DNA of 64,000 nt from Plastoroseomonas hellenica (lineage in GTDB: Bacteria > Pseudomonadota > Alphaproteobacteria > Acetobacterales > Acetobacteraceae): NCBI RefSeq assembly GCF_018129085.1, contig NZ_JAAGBB010000032.1, positions 1 through 64,000 of the forward strand, given 5' to 3'. The notes under the pieces were generated by a model that was given only the letters and a program-made list of their open reading frames with translations, was not told where the DNA came from and searched no databases. The position numbers were made by a program, and so were the translations under genes. This document shows, piece by piece, positions 32,691 through 41,388 of the stretch. Within the stretch, counting starts at the first letter, position 1; each line of letters opens with the position of its first letter.

Positions 32691-34711
32691 CACTGCCGCT
32701 CCAGCATCGCGACCAGCGCCAGCAGCAGCACCAGCAGCCCGAAGGTCAGCATCAGGCATTGCCGGATGCCGAGGTCGCGCAGCCGCTCGGCGCGGGTGGC
32801 CAAGGCGTCGCGCAGCCGCGCGACGGGCTGCAGCAGCCAGGGGAAGGACGGGTCGCGGAACCCCGATTCGATGCGCGCCGGCGCGGTCTCGCCGGGATCG
32901 GGCATGGTCACCCGCTCCTCCGCGGCCAGCACCGCGCCGCCGAGCATGCGGCCAAGGGGCTGCGCGAGCCCGGCGGCAGAGGGTTGGGTCGCGGGATCGC
33001 CGAGCGGCAGATGCGGCGGCGGCGCGATGAAGCCGCAGGCCCAGGCCGGTCCCAGCACCACTCCCGGCGGGCTGCGCCGCCTGAGCCCGAGCGCCAGCCC
33101 CGCCACCAGCAAGGCCAGGAGCAGCGCGACCGCGAGCGGCAGGTAACGCGCCACCCCATCGCCAGCGCTGAGTCCGGTCACCTGCCAGCGCGTCGCCAAG
33201 GCGCCGCCGGAGAGCAGCCGTACCGCCTCGGCGCCGAGATCCAGCAGCGGTCCCGGCAGCAGCCCGAAGAGGACCGTCAGTGCCGCGAGCCCGACCAGCG
33301 CCACCCGGGCCGGGCCGCCATGCTCAGTGGCACCCGCAGCGCGCGGCGTGCGTGGGCGGCCGAGGAAGGCCAGGCCGAAGAACCGCACCATGGCGGCCGC
33401 CGCCAGCGCCGCCGCCAGTGCGGCGACCGCCGTCGCCGCGGCGACGCTGATCTGGACCCCGAATTCCCCGATCCGCCAGCCGGCCAGCAGCGCTTGCAGC
33501 AGCAGCCATTCCGAGGCGAAGCCCGAGAGGGGGGGCAGCGCGGCCGCGGCGCCGACGCCGACCAGCACCGCACCCGCCGTCCAGGGCATGCCCCGGATCA
33601 GCCCGCCCAGCCGGTCGAGCCGGCGCGACAGCGCCGCCTGCAGCACCTCCCCGGCGCCGAGGAACAGCAGCGTCTTGAAGACGCTGTGGTTCAGCGCGTG
33701 CAGCAAGGCGGCGCCTGCGGCGAGTGCCGCCAGCGGCGCCAGGTCGGCGCCGCGGAAGGCCAGCGCCAGCCCGAGCCCGATGGTCACCAGCCCGACATTC
33801 TCGATGGTGGAGCAGGCGAGCAGGGTCTTGGTGTCGCCCTCCAGATTGGCGCGCAATGCGCCGATCAGGGCGGAGGCGGCGCCCAGCGCCAGCAGTGGCA
33901 GGCCCCACCACAAGGGCTGCGCCGGCCCGCAGAGGTCGAACAGGATGCGGCACAGCACATAGAGCGCGACCTTGGTCATGGCGCCCGACATCACCGCCGA
34001 GACATGGCTTGGCGCCGCCGGATGCGCGAGCGGCAGCCAGGCATGGAGCGGTGCGAGGCCGGCCTTGGCGCCGGCGCCGGCCAGCGCCAGGGCCAGCACC
34101 GCGACCGCGCGCCACCCGTCCGGCGGGCTGTCACGCAGCGCGGCGAAGGCGAAATCGCGCGGCCCCGCCGCCAACAGGCCGACCGCCGGGATCAGGCAGG
34201 CGGCCGAGACCACCGCGAAGGCCAGATAGAGCCGCGCCGCCTCCCGGTTCTCCGCCCGGTCGTGATCGGCCGCGACCAGGGCCCAGGAGGCGAGCGACAT
34301 CGCCTCGAAGCCGAGCAGCAGGGTGAAGCCGTCGGCGGCGGCCAGCGTCAGGCCCATGCCGCCCAGGAAAAGCGGCCAGGGCACCAGCACCCGGGCCGGC
34401 TGCGGCCCCACCGCATGCCCGAGTGCTGCCAGGGAGGATGCGGTGCCGGTGATTCCCAGGATCAACAGAAACCAGGCCGAAAGCCCGTCCAGCGCCAACA
34501 GCGCCGGCGCCCAGGGCGGCCCGACCGGCAGCGGCGCCGCCTCCGCGCCGCCGCCGAGCAGCGCCGCCAATGCCACCAGGGCGAAGCCGATGGCGCCCGC
34601 GGCGGTGCCTGTATACAGCAGTCGCGCGCCCAGGACCGTCGCCGCCGCCAGCGGGGCAAGCAGCCCGAGCAGCAGCATGGCGGCGAGAAGAAGGGCGAGC
34701 GCCGTCAGCAT
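32690..34711 (-). CDS. hyfB: Proton-pumping membrane subunit (HyfB/NuoL type)
   Basis: A 673-residue Mrp/NuoL-like subunit, the same size as E. coli HyfB. Key helices carry LLLGFEAMSLASWALVAAD (Glu), GAGAKAGLAPLHAWLPLAHP (Lys and His), SGAMTKVALYVLCRI, LLACSTIENVGLVTIG and ALNHSVFKTLLFLGAG. The long C-terminal part ends in an amphipathic region and a final span. The ATG at 34711 is chosen; upstream sequence is non-coding. It is first in the hyfBCEFGI-like operon. Its promoter should lie in the 132-base gap shared with the divergent dctQ gene. Confidence 0.88.
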   Translation of the reverse strand: MLTALALLLAAMLLLGLLAPLAAATVLGARLLYTGTAAGAIGFALVALAALLGGGAEAAPLPVGPPWAPALLALDGLSAWFLLILGITGTASSLAALGHAVGPQPARVLVPWPLFLGGMGLTLAAADGFTLLLGFEAMSLASWALVAADHDRAENREAARLYLAFAVVSAACLIPAVGLLAAGPRDFAFAALRDSPPDGWRAVAVLALALAGAGAKAGLAPLHAWLPLAHPAAPSHVSAVMSGAMTKVALYVLCRILFDLCGPAQPLWWGLPLLALGAASALIGALRANLEGDTKTLLACSTIENVGLVTIGLGLALAFRGADLAPLAALAAGAALLHALNHSVFKTLLFLGAGEVLQAALSRRLDRLGGLIRGMPWTAGAVLVGVGAAAALPPLSGFASEWLLLQALLAGWRIGEFGVQISVAAATAVAALAAALAAAAMVRFFGLAFLGRPRTPRAAGATEHGGPARVALVGLAALTVLFGLLPGPLLDLGAEAVRLLSGGALATRWQVTGLSAGDGVARYLPLAVALLLALLVAGLALGLRRRSPPGVVLGPAWACGFIAPPPHLPLGDPATQPSAAGLAQPLGRMLGGAVLAAEERVTMPDPGETAPARIESGFRDPSFPWLLQPVARLRDALATRAERLRDLGIRQCLMLTFGLLVLLLALVAMLERQ

Positions 34712-34843
34712 GGCGCGGGATGAGACTCGCGAGGCACGCTTCGAGCCTATCCCCTCCCACCCCGGGCCGCGAGGGCCGGGGACCGCCATCCTGGCGAAAC
34801 ACTCACTTTCCATTGAAGCGGGGCACCGCTAGGAACGCCGCCC

Positions 34844-35395
34844 ATGTCTCCTTTCCTGGCCTTCAGCCGCGCCGTGGACGCGGTGAATGAACGTTTCGGG
34901 CGAGTCGCGGATTGGCTGGTGCTCGCCGCCTGCGCCGTCAGCGCCGGCAATGCCTTCGTGCGCTATGGCGTGTCCTGGTCCTCGAACGCGCTCCTGGAAG
35001 CGCAGTGGTACCTCTTCGCCGGCATGGTCATGCTCGGCGCCTCCTACACCTTGTTTCGCAATGAACATGTGCGGGTGGACCTGCTCTATGGCTGGGTCGG
35101 GCCGCGCACCCGGCTCTGGATCGACATCCTCGGCCTGCTCGTCTTCCTGCTGCCGGCCATGGCGCTGCTCGCCTGGATGACCTGGCCCTTCTTCCTCGAC
35201 AGCTTCCTGCGCGGCGAGACATCCTCCGATGCCGGCGGGCTGATCCGCTGGCCGGTGAAGCTGATGATGCCGCTGGGCTTCTTCCTGGTCCTCGCCCAGG
35301 GCGTCTCGGAGCTGATCAAGCGCATCGCCGTGCTGCGCGGGATCGATCCCGGTGGCGTCCAGGTCTTCACCGAATACACCCGCCCCGAACAATGA
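34844..35395 (+). CDS. dctQ: TRAP transporter small permease (DctQ)
   Basis: The 183-residue protein has the four spans of DctQ-type TRAP subunits. It has NAFVRYGVSWSSNALLEAQWYLFAG, split at the Ser pair as in the family, then LRNEHVRVD-like (here FRNEHVRVDLLYGWV). It works with the DctM subunit next door and an extracytoplasmic binding protein to import organic acids with Na+. No DctP gene is adjacent. Its TGA stop codon coincides with the left flank of the fold-back element. Confidence 0.9.
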   Translation: MSPFLAFSRAVDAVNERFGRVADWLVLAACAVSAGNAFVRYGVSWSSNALLEAQWYLFAGMVMLGASYTLFRNEHVRVDLLYGWVGPRTRLWIDILGLLVFLLPAMALLAWMTWPFFLDSFLRGETSSDAGGLIRWPVKLMMPLGFFLVLAQGVSELIKRIAVLRGIDPGGVQVFTEYTRPEQ

Positions 35396-35556
35396 GAGTC
35401 TGTCTCGAAATGGTCGCGGGGCGATCTGGCGGGCCTTTTCCGCCCCTGCCGCGCCGGCTTCCTCGCCGATGCAACCAGCATCGGCTGCGTCACCCGACAC
35501 GACAGGAGCGAAAAATGCCTCGCCAGTTCGCCGCCGCGCCATTCCGAAACAGACTC
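35396..35556. mobile_element. MITE-like fold-back element inserted at the dctQ stop codon
   Basis: The 161-bp element has terminal inverted repeats: 35396-35413 (GAGTCTGTCTCGAAATGG) and 35539-35556 (its complement, 16 of 18 matches). The similarity continues inward, so nearly the whole element folds into one long imperfect hairpin closed by GCCGATGC-AACCA-GCATCGGC at its centre. TGA flanks both sides (35393-35395 and 35557-35559) and looks like a 3-bp target duplication of TNA type, as described for IS1031-group IS5-family elements. It encodes no transposase. The left TGA is the dctQ stop. Confidence 0.75.
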
Positions 35557-35572
35557 TGAGTTCCACCAACCG

Positions 35573-36985
35573 ATGCTGACGCTCGAGGTCATGCCGCCGC
35601 TGATGTTCGGCGGGCTGGTGCTGTTCCTGCTGATCGGATTCCCGGTCGCCTTCTCGCTCGCCGCCGTCGGGCTGTTCTTCGGCTTCCTGTCGATCGAGCT
35701 CGGCTTCTTCACCACGGCCTATCTCGGCAACCTGCCGCTGCGCACCTTCGGCATCCTGTCGAACGAGCTGCTGCTCTCGGTGCCCTTCTTCACCCTGATG
35801 GGCGCGATTCTCGAACGCTGCGGCCTGGCCGAGGACCTGCTGGAGGGCACCGGGCAGCTCTTCGGCAAGATCCCGGGCGGGCTCGCCTATGCGGTCATCA
35901 TCGTGGGGGCGGTGCTGGGCGCGATCACCGGCACGGTCGCGGCATCGGTCATCGCGATGGGCATGATCTCGCTGCCGATCATGATGCGCTACGGCTACGA
36001 CATGCGCATCGCGACCGGCGTGATCGCGGCCTCCGGCACCATCACCCAGGTGATCCCGCCCTCGCTGGTGCTGATCGTGCTGGGCAGCCAGCTCGATCGC
36101 AGCGTGGGCGACATGTATGCCGGCGCCATCGGTCCCTCGGTCCTGCAGGTGCTGCTGTTCCTCGGCTTCATCGCGATCGTCAGCATCGTCGCCCCCCACA
36201 AGGTGCCGCCGCTGCCGGATGAGGCCTTGGGGCCGCGCGGCTGGCCGCTCTACTGGCGCGTGCTGAAGGGCATGGTGCCTTCGGTCGTGCTGATCTTCAC
36301 CGTGCTCGGCACCATCTTCATGGGCCTCGCGACGCCGACCGAGGCAGGGGCGATGGGCGTGGTCGGGGCGATCCTGCTCGCGATCATCAACCGCCGCTTC
36401 ACCTGGCCGCTGCTGCGCCAGGCGATGGGCAGCACCATGCGCATCACCGCCATGGTGATCTTCATCCTGATCGGCGCCACGGTGTTCAGCCTGGTGTTCC
36501 AGGGCGTCGATGGTGGCCGCTGGCTGGAACACCTGCTGTCGCATTTGCCGGGCGGCCAGACCGGCTTCCTGATCTTCGTCAACATCTTCATCTTCTTCCT
36601 GGCCTTCTTCCTCGATTTCTTCGAGATCGCCTTCATCATCGTGCCGCTGCTGGCGCCGGCCGCGACCGCGCTCGGCGTCGACCTCGTCTGGTTCGGCGTG
36701 CTGCTCTGCGTGAACATGCAGACCAGCTTCATGCACCCGCCCTTCGGCTTCGCGCTGTTCTACCTGCGCGGCATCGCGCCGAAGACGGTGCGCACCTCCG
36801 ACATCTATTGGGGGGCGCTGCCCTGGGTCGGGCTGCAGCTCATCCTCGTGCTCGTCGTCATCCTCTGGCCGCAGAGCGTGACCTACTTCCTGCAGCCGGG
36901 CACCGGCGTCGATCCGGCGAGCGTGCGCATCGAGGCGCCGCCGCCGCCCCCGGACAGCGGGGAAGAAGGGCCGGTCTTCCGATAG
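35573..36985 (+). CDS. dctM: TRAP transporter large permease (DctM)
   Basis: DctM (470 residues) is the main membrane subunit, with about 12-13 spans. The family pattern includes LFLLIGFPVAFSLAAVG, SVPFFTLMGAILERCGLAEDL split by the loop, GAVLGAITGTVAASVIAMG, SGTITQVIPPSLVLIVLG and NMQTSFMHPPFGFALFYLRG. The last feature and the C-terminal length are typical of the TAXI-distinct, mannitol/chloroaromatic-type subfamily of DctM. The ribosome site is weak (ATG 35573), which suggests coupling to dctQ that the inserted element now disturbs. The substrate is unknown. Confidence 0.92.
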   Translation: MLTLEVMPPLMFGGLVLFLLIGFPVAFSLAAVGLFFGFLSIELGFFTTAYLGNLPLRTFGILSNELLLSVPFFTLMGAILERCGLAEDLLEGTGQLFGKIPGGLAYAVIIVGAVLGAITGTVAASVIAMGMISLPIMMRYGYDMRIATGVIAASGTITQVIPPSLVLIVLGSQLDRSVGDMYAGAIGPSVLQVLLFLGFIAIVSIVAPHKVPPLPDEALGPRGWPLYWRVLKGMVPSVVLIFTVLGTIFMGLATPTEAGAMGVVGAILLAIINRRFTWPLLRQAMGSTMRITAMVIFILIGATVFSLVFQGVDGGRWLEHLLSHLPGGQTGFLIFVNIFIFFLAFFLDFFEIAFIIVPLLAPAATALGVDLVWFGVLLCVNMQTSFMHPPFGFALFYLRGIAPKTVRTSDIYWGALPWVGLQLILVLVVILWPQSVTYFLQPGTGVDPASVRIEAPPPPPDSGEEGPVFR

Positions 36986-37007
36986 ACCAAGGTCCGCCCG
37001 GGCGGCC

Positions 37008-37946
37008 TCAGCGCGGCAGCCGCCCGGCCTCACGCCGCTGCTCATAGGCTTTCGCGCTGACGAAGGCCGCCTCGTGCAGCGCGTCCGGCACGCCGGCACG
37101 GCGCGCCGCCTCCAGCAGGAAGCCGAGGATCTGGTCGGATTCGATGCGCCCACCCGCCTCCAGGTCGCGCAGCATGGAGGTGGCGTATTGGCTCCCGGTG
37201 TCGCTGAAGATGCGGCGGTACTCGGCCTCGAACCCGTCGCGCACGGGATGGCCGTGATGGGCGGCGATCGCCATGTTCCGCTCCAGGAGTGACTGCATCA
37301 GTGCGATACCGCCCGGGGCGCGCGCGATCTCGCCGACATTGGCCCGCATCAGCACCGTCGCAACAGCGCTGGTGCCGAGGTGGACCAGCTTCTCCCACAT
37401 GCGCGCCATCACGTCCGGCACCGCCTCCGCCACCACGCCCGGTGCCGCGTCGAAGGCGGCCCGTAGCGCCTCGACCCGCGGCGTCATGGTGCCGCTGGCC
37501 TCGCCGAAGGTGATGTACCGCCAGTCGTTCAGGTGCTTCACGGTGCCGTCCGGCGCCAGCGTCGCCTGGATCTTCGCGAGCCCGCCGAGCACGCGGTCGG
37601 CACCGAAGGCCCGCGCCAGCCGCTCGACATGGCCGAGCCCGTTCAGCACCGGCAAGATCGCCGTGCGCTCATCCACAGCCGGGCGGATCGCGGCAATCGC
37701 GGCATCGAGGTCATAGGCCTTGCAGCTCAGCAGCACCGCATCCCAGCCGGGCTCGGCTGCCATCAGCGCGGCAACCGGGCGGGCGAAGCCGCCGAAGGGG
37801 CTTTCGACGACGAGGCCGCGCGCCGCGAGCTGCGCCGCGCGGCCTTCGCGCACCAGGAAAGCGACCTCCGCGCCACCCTCGATCAGCCGCGCCCCGAAAT
37901 AGCCGCCGAGCGCGCCCGCGCCGAGTACCAGGATTCGCACGCTCAT
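37008..37946 (-). CDS. 2-Dehydropantoate 2-reductase family protein (ketopantoate reductase)
   Basis: The 312-residue protein has the Rossmann motif LVLGAGALGGYFGARLIEGG at its N terminus, then LSCKAYDLDAAI, PVLNGLGHVERLARAFG and the C-terminal ApbA domain with MWEKLVHLGTSAVATVLM, carrying the catalytic Lys, and YATSMLRDLEAGGRIESDQI, carrying the final Lys/Glu-type contacts. PanE reduces ketopantoate with NADPH for coenzyme A synthesis. Several paralogues of this family act on other 2-oxoacids, so panE identity is not certain. Start ATG 37946 with AAGGGG adjacent. It converges on dctM. Confidence 0.85.
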   Translation of the reverse strand: MSVRILVLGAGALGGYFGARLIEGGAEVAFLVREGRAAQLAARGLVVESPFGGFARPVAALMAAEPGWDAVLLSCKAYDLDAAIAAIRPAVDERTAILPVLNGLGHVERLARAFGADRVLGGLAKIQATLAPDGTVKHLNDWRYITFGEASGTMTPRVEALRAAFDAAPGVVAEAVPDVMARMWEKLVHLGTSAVATVLMRANVGEIARAPGGIALMQSLLERNMAIAAHHGHPVRDGFEAEYRRIFSDTGSQYATSMLRDLEAGGRIESDQILGFLLEAARRAGVPDALHEAAFVSAKAYEQRREAGRLPR

Positions 37947-38119
37947 CCCCTTTTCGTGACGATCAGCCCGACAGGTTAGGCGAGGGCGGCGCGGCCTGGA
38001 ATGCGGTAGCGCCTCCGTTTGAAACTGGCTCTCGTCGCCGGGCTCGTTGCAAGGCCGATGGTGCAAGGGCCAGCCCGATATGCCACGATCCGTGTGCCGG
38101 GAAGGGACGCGGGCGCGCC

Positions 38120-38548
38120 ATGACGACCAACAGCTTTGCACTCCTCACCACCATCATCCTGATTTTCCCCATGCTGTACTTCCTCCTGGCGTCGCCGACC
38201 TTCCTGCTGAGGCCGCTGAGCGATCCGATTGTCACCTGGATGTTGCGTGGGCTCTTCAACGTCTATTTCTTGACTGTGAGCGCGACGTGCGGCGTCGCGG
38301 TGATGGCCTTCCTCCTGGCGAGCCGGCCGCTGGTTGCCATCGGTATCGGTGTCGTCGCGGCCCTCGCGATCGGCGCGCGGCGCTGGTTCCTGTCGAGGAT
38401 GGACGCGGAGCTTCGCGTTCGGGACGCCGGCGATGCCGCGGCGGTGCGCCGCCTGCGCCGCCTTCACTGGGGCGGCATGCTGTATAATGCGGTCCAGGTC
38501 TTCGTGATCGTGGGCAGCATTTCCCGGATTTTCCCCAACGGAGCCTGA
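38120..38548 (+). CDS. Small integral membrane protein of unknown function
   Basis: The 142-residue product has four hydrophobic spans (about 8-28, 40-62, 66-86 and 118-138). A charged cytosolic stretch, RRWFLSRMDAELRVRDAGD, lies before the last span, and RRLRRLHWGGMLYN resembles the junction in DUF4149-like proteins without being convincing. I do not recognise the family. It lies alone between a divergent ketopantoate reductase gene and the BKACE gene 84 bases downstream. Confidence 0.65.
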   Translation: MTTNSFALLTTIILIFPMLYFLLASPTFLLRPLSDPIVTWMLRGLFNVYFLTVSATCGVAVMAFLLASRPLVAIGIGVVAALAIGARRWFLSRMDAELRVRDAGDAAAVRRLRRLHWGGMLYNAVQVFVIVGSISRIFPNGA

Positions 38549-38632
38549 TCTCGGTATCGCTCGCCCCGGCATGCGGAGCGGTTGCCCCGGCGACCGCGGG
38601 GCGGCAGGATCGGCCCAACGAGGAGAAACGCG

Positions 38633-39559
38633 ATGTCCAAGGTCATCATCACCTGCGCCGTGACCGGCGCGATCCACACGCCCTCGATGAGCGACCACCT
38701 GCCGATCACGCCGCAGCAGATCGCGGAGCAGTCGATCGCTGCGGCCGAGGCCGGTGCCTCCATCATCCATCTGCATGCGCGCGATCCGATCGACGGCCGC
38801 CCGACACCCGATCCGGCGGTGTTCATGCAGTTCCTGCCGGTAATCAAGCAATCGACCGACGCGGTGATCAACATCACCACCGGCGGCGGCCTCGGCATGA
38901 CCCTGGATGAGCGGCTGGCGGCGCCGCTGCTGGCCAAGCCCGAGATGTGCTCCCTCAACATGGGCAGCATGAACTTCAACATCGCGCCCAGCGCGGCGCG
39001 GGTGAAGCAGTTCAAGCATGAGTGGGAGCGGCCCTATCTGGAGGGCACCACCAACTACATCTTCCGCAACACCTTCCAGGACATCGAGCAGATCGTGGAG
39101 CGGCTGGGCAAGGGCCACGGCACCCGCTTCGAGTTCGAGTGCTACGATGTCGGCCACCTCTACAACCTGGCCCATATGCTGGACCGCAAGGTGGTGGAGC
39201 CGCCGCTCTTCACCCAGACGATCTTCGGCATCCTCGGCGGCATCGGCGCCGAGCCGCGGAATCTGATGTTCATGAAGGAGACCGCGGACCGCCTGTTCGG
39301 TCGCGACTACGTCTGGTCGGTGCTGGCCGCGGGCCGCCACCAGATGCCGTTCGTCACCATGGCCGGCATGCTCGGCGGCAATGTCCGGGTCGGGCTGGAG
39401 GACAGCCTCTGGATCGGCAAGGGCCAGGCGGCGACGTCGAACGCGCAGCAGGTTTCCAAGATCCGCCGCATCCTGGAGGAACTCTCCCTCGAGGTCGCGA
39501 CGCCGGCCGAGGCGCGGCAGATGCTGGCCCTCAAAGGCGGCGACCAGGTCGGCTTCTGA
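38633..39559 (+). CDS. BKACE family 3-keto-5-aminohexanoate cleavage enzyme (DUF849)
   Basis: The 308-residue protein is a metal-dependent beta-keto acid cleavage enzyme, which condenses a beta-keto acid with acetyl-CoA and releases acetoacetate and a new CoA ester. Visible features are the N-terminal IITCAVTGAIHTPSMSDHLP, the Zn-binding His pair in SIIHLHARDP, INITTGGGLGM, the EFECYDVGHLYNLAHM block and AGRHQMPFVTMAGMLGGNVR(V)GLEDSL with the catalytic acidic residues. GAGGAG precedes the ATG. The natural substrate of this member is unknown. It is first in a run of three catabolic genes. Confidence 0.88.
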   Translation: MSKVIITCAVTGAIHTPSMSDHLPITPQQIAEQSIAAAEAGASIIHLHARDPIDGRPTPDPAVFMQFLPVIKQSTDAVINITTGGGLGMTLDERLAAPLLAKPEMCSLNMGSMNFNIAPSAARVKQFKHEWERPYLEGTTNYIFRNTFQDIEQIVERLGKGHGTRFEFECYDVGHLYNLAHMLDRKVVEPPLFTQTIFGILGGIGAEPRNLMFMKETADRLFGRDYVWSVLAAGRHQMPFVTMAGMLGGNVRVGLEDSLWIGKGQAATSNAQQVSKIRRILEELSLEVATPAEARQMLALKGGDQVGF

Positions 39560-39595
39560 ACCTCCGCCGCCCTGCCCATTCCAACGGAGGCTCCC

Positions 39596-40429
39596 ATGAT
39601 CCCGCGCATCGCCTTCGCCGACGGCACCGCGGTTCCGGCCCTCGGCCAGGGGACCTGGTACATGGGCGAGAAGGCCGCCGACCGGAAGCGGGAGGCGGAT
39701 GCGCTGCGCCTCGGCCTCGACCTCGGCATGACCCTGATCGACACCGCGGAGATGTATGCGGAAGGCGGCGCCGAGGAGGTGGTGGGCGACGCCATCGCCG
39801 GCCGGCGCGACGAGGCCTTCATCGTCAGCAAGGTCTATCCGCATAATGCGTCCCGCCGCGGCGTGGCATCCGCCTGCGAGCGCAGCCTGGCGCGGATGCG
39901 GATCGAGACCATCGACCTCTATCTGCTGCACTGGCGCGGCGGCGTGCCGCTGGCCGAGACCGTCGCGGGTTTCGAGGCGCTGAAGCGCGCCGGCAAGATC
40001 CGCCGCTGGGGCGTCTCCAACCTCGATGTGGACGACCTCAAGGAACTCGGAGACGCGCTGCCGGACTGCGCGACCGACCAGGTGCTCTACAGCCTGGAGC
40101 ATCGCGGCGTGGAGTTCGACCTGCTGCCCTTCTGCGCGCAGCACCGCATGCCGGTGATGGCCTATTCCCCGGTCGGCCAGGGCGGGCGGATGCTGAAGAA
40201 CCCGGCGGTCCTCGCCGTCGCGACGCGCCAGCACCGCAGCCCCGCCCAGATCGCGCTCGCCTTCACGCTGCGCGCCGGCGGCGTCATCGCCATCCCGAAG
40301 GCCAGCGACCCCAAGCATGTGCGGGAGAACGCCGCGGCGGGCGAGATCCTGCTCTCGCCCGCCGACCTCGCGGAGCTCGATGCCGGCTTCCCGCCGCCGA
40401 AGCGCAAGCGGTCGCTGGCGATGCTCTGA
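39596..40429 (+). CDS. Aldo/keto reductase
   Basis: The 277-residue (beta/alpha)8 NADPH-dependent oxidoreductase has the catalytic tetrad: Asp and Tyr in [16 protein letters not shown], Lys in [12 protein letters not shown], and His in YLLHWRG. The cofactor-binding end is [19 protein letters not shown]. It resembles YeaE/2,5-diketogluconate reductase-type proteins. GGAGG lies a few bases upstream of the ATG. The gene is 36 bases after the BKACE gene and 33 before the hydrolase gene, so the three probably form an operon. Confidence 0.92.
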   Translation: MIPRIAFADGTAVPALGQGTWYMGEKAADRKREADALRLGLDLGMTLIDTAEMYAEGGAEEVVGDAIAGRRDEAFIVSKVYPHNASRRGVASACERSLARMRIETIDLYLLHWRGGVPLAETVAGFEALKRAGKIRRWGVSNLDVDDLKELGDALPDCATDQVLYSLEHRGVEFDLLPFCAQHRMPVMAYSPVGQGGRMLKNPAVLAVATRQHRSPAQIALAFTLRAGGVIAIPKASDPKHVRENAAAGEILLSPADLAELDAGFPPPKRKRSLAML

Positions 40430-40462
40430 GCGGGACCGGGGACCGCATGGAAAGGGAACACC

Positions 40463-41332
40463 ATGGCGATGCCCTCTCCCCGCCGCCCTTTGCTGGGGCT
40501 GGCCGGCCTCGCTCTTGCCAGCGCCGCCAGCGGGGCGGGCCCGACAACGATGACTGAACCACGGTCGGCCGAACTGCCGGGTGTTCGCCTGCGCTACCGC
40601 GATTCCGGCGGGGACGGCGTGCCCCTGGTGCTGCTGCACGCCAATACCGGCACGAGCGCGAGTTGGGCGCCGCAGTTCGACGCCTTCGCGGCCGCCGGCT
40701 ACCGGGTGATCGCCTTCGACCGGCGCGGCTGGGGCGGCAGCATCGCCGACCCCGTGACCGGCCCGCAGCCGGGCAGCGTGGCGGAGGATCTGGATGCTCT
40801 CGTGGAGCATCTGCGGCTGCCGGGCTTCCATCTGCTTGGCATCGCCGGCGGCGGCTTCGTGGCGCTGGACTATGCCGCCTGGCGTCAGGAGCGGCTGCGC
40901 AGCCTGATCGTCGCGGCGAGCACCGGCGCCTTCAGCGAGCCCGAGATGCAGCAGCTCACCCGGAACATCGCCTTTCCCGGCTTCGCGCAATTGCCGGAGC
41001 CGTTCCGGGAGATCAGCCCTTCCTTCCGCGCGATCCATCCCGAACAGGTCGCAGCCTGGAGCCATGCCCAGGAGGCGGCGCGCCAGAAGGACGCGCCCGC
41101 CCAGCCGCTGCGCACGCCGAACACCTTCGCCAAGATCACCGGCATCCGCCTGCCGATGCTCGCCATCACCGCCGGCGCCGATCTGCTGGCACCGCCGACG
41201 CTCATGGCACGATGGATCCGGCATCTGCCTCAGGCGGAGGTCGTCGCCATTTCCGATGCCGGCCATTCCGTGGCCATGGAGCGGCCGGAGGAGTTCAACC
41301 GCGCGGTGCTGGATTTCCTGCAGCGCCACTGA
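40463..41332 (+). CDS. Alpha/beta-hydrolase fold protein with the nucleophile position changed to Ala
   Basis: The 289-residue protein has an N-terminal RRPLLGLAGLALASAASG signal that looks Tat-like, then the hydrolase core: PLVLLHANTGTSASW (oxyanion loop), VIAFDRRGWGGS, and the nucleophile elbow HLLGIAGGGFVALDYAAW. The elbow normally reads G-x-S-x-G; here it is G126-I-A128-G-G, codon GCC. Asp240 (TAGADLLAPP) and His268 (DAGHSV) of the triad are present. It may have lost hydrolase activity or use another mechanism such as lyase, dioxygenase or binding protein. It is third in the BKACE-AKR run. Confidence 0.85.
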   Translation: MAMPSPRRPLLGLAGLALASAASGAGPTTMTEPRSAELPGVRLRYRDSGGDGVPLVLLHANTGTSASWAPQFDAFAAAGYRVIAFDRRGWGGSIADPVTGPQPGSVAEDLDALVEHLRLPGFHLLGIAGGGFVALDYAAWRQERLRSLIVAASTGAFSEPEMQQLTRNIAFPGFAQLPEPFREISPSFRAIHPEQVAAWSHAQEAARQKDAPAQPLRTPNTFAKITGIRLPMLAITAGADLLAPPTLMARWIRHLPQAEVVAISDAGHSVAMERPEEFNRAVLDFLQRH

Positions 41333-41346
41333 ACGGCACAGCTCCT

Positions 41347-41388
41347 TGGAGCATGAGGCGCTCGCATACGCTCACGCATCATGCTCCA
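41347..41388 (+). terminator. Hairpin after the hydrolase gene
   Basis: TGGAGCATGAGGCG and CGCATCATGCTCCA pair at 13 of 14 positions with a 14-base loop, and the plus strand continues GCCCATTGTTTT. It could terminate plus-strand transcription. GAGCATGAT palindromes of this kind are widespread dispersed repeats in Alphaproteobacteria. The end of the opposing sigma-factor gene (41372) lies inside it. Confidence 0.5.

Noticed and set aside
36985-37008. A missing DctP gene hidden next to the first TRAP permease pair
   Set aside because: The flanks hold hyfB-like and ketopantoate reductase genes on the opposite strand. No binding-protein frame fits in the gaps.
37976-41329. A 1117-codon open frame on the minus strand
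   Set aside because: It lies opposite the membrane protein, BKACE, aldo/keto reductase and hydrolase genes, all of which have recognisable families and ribosome sites. The antisense product has no family features.
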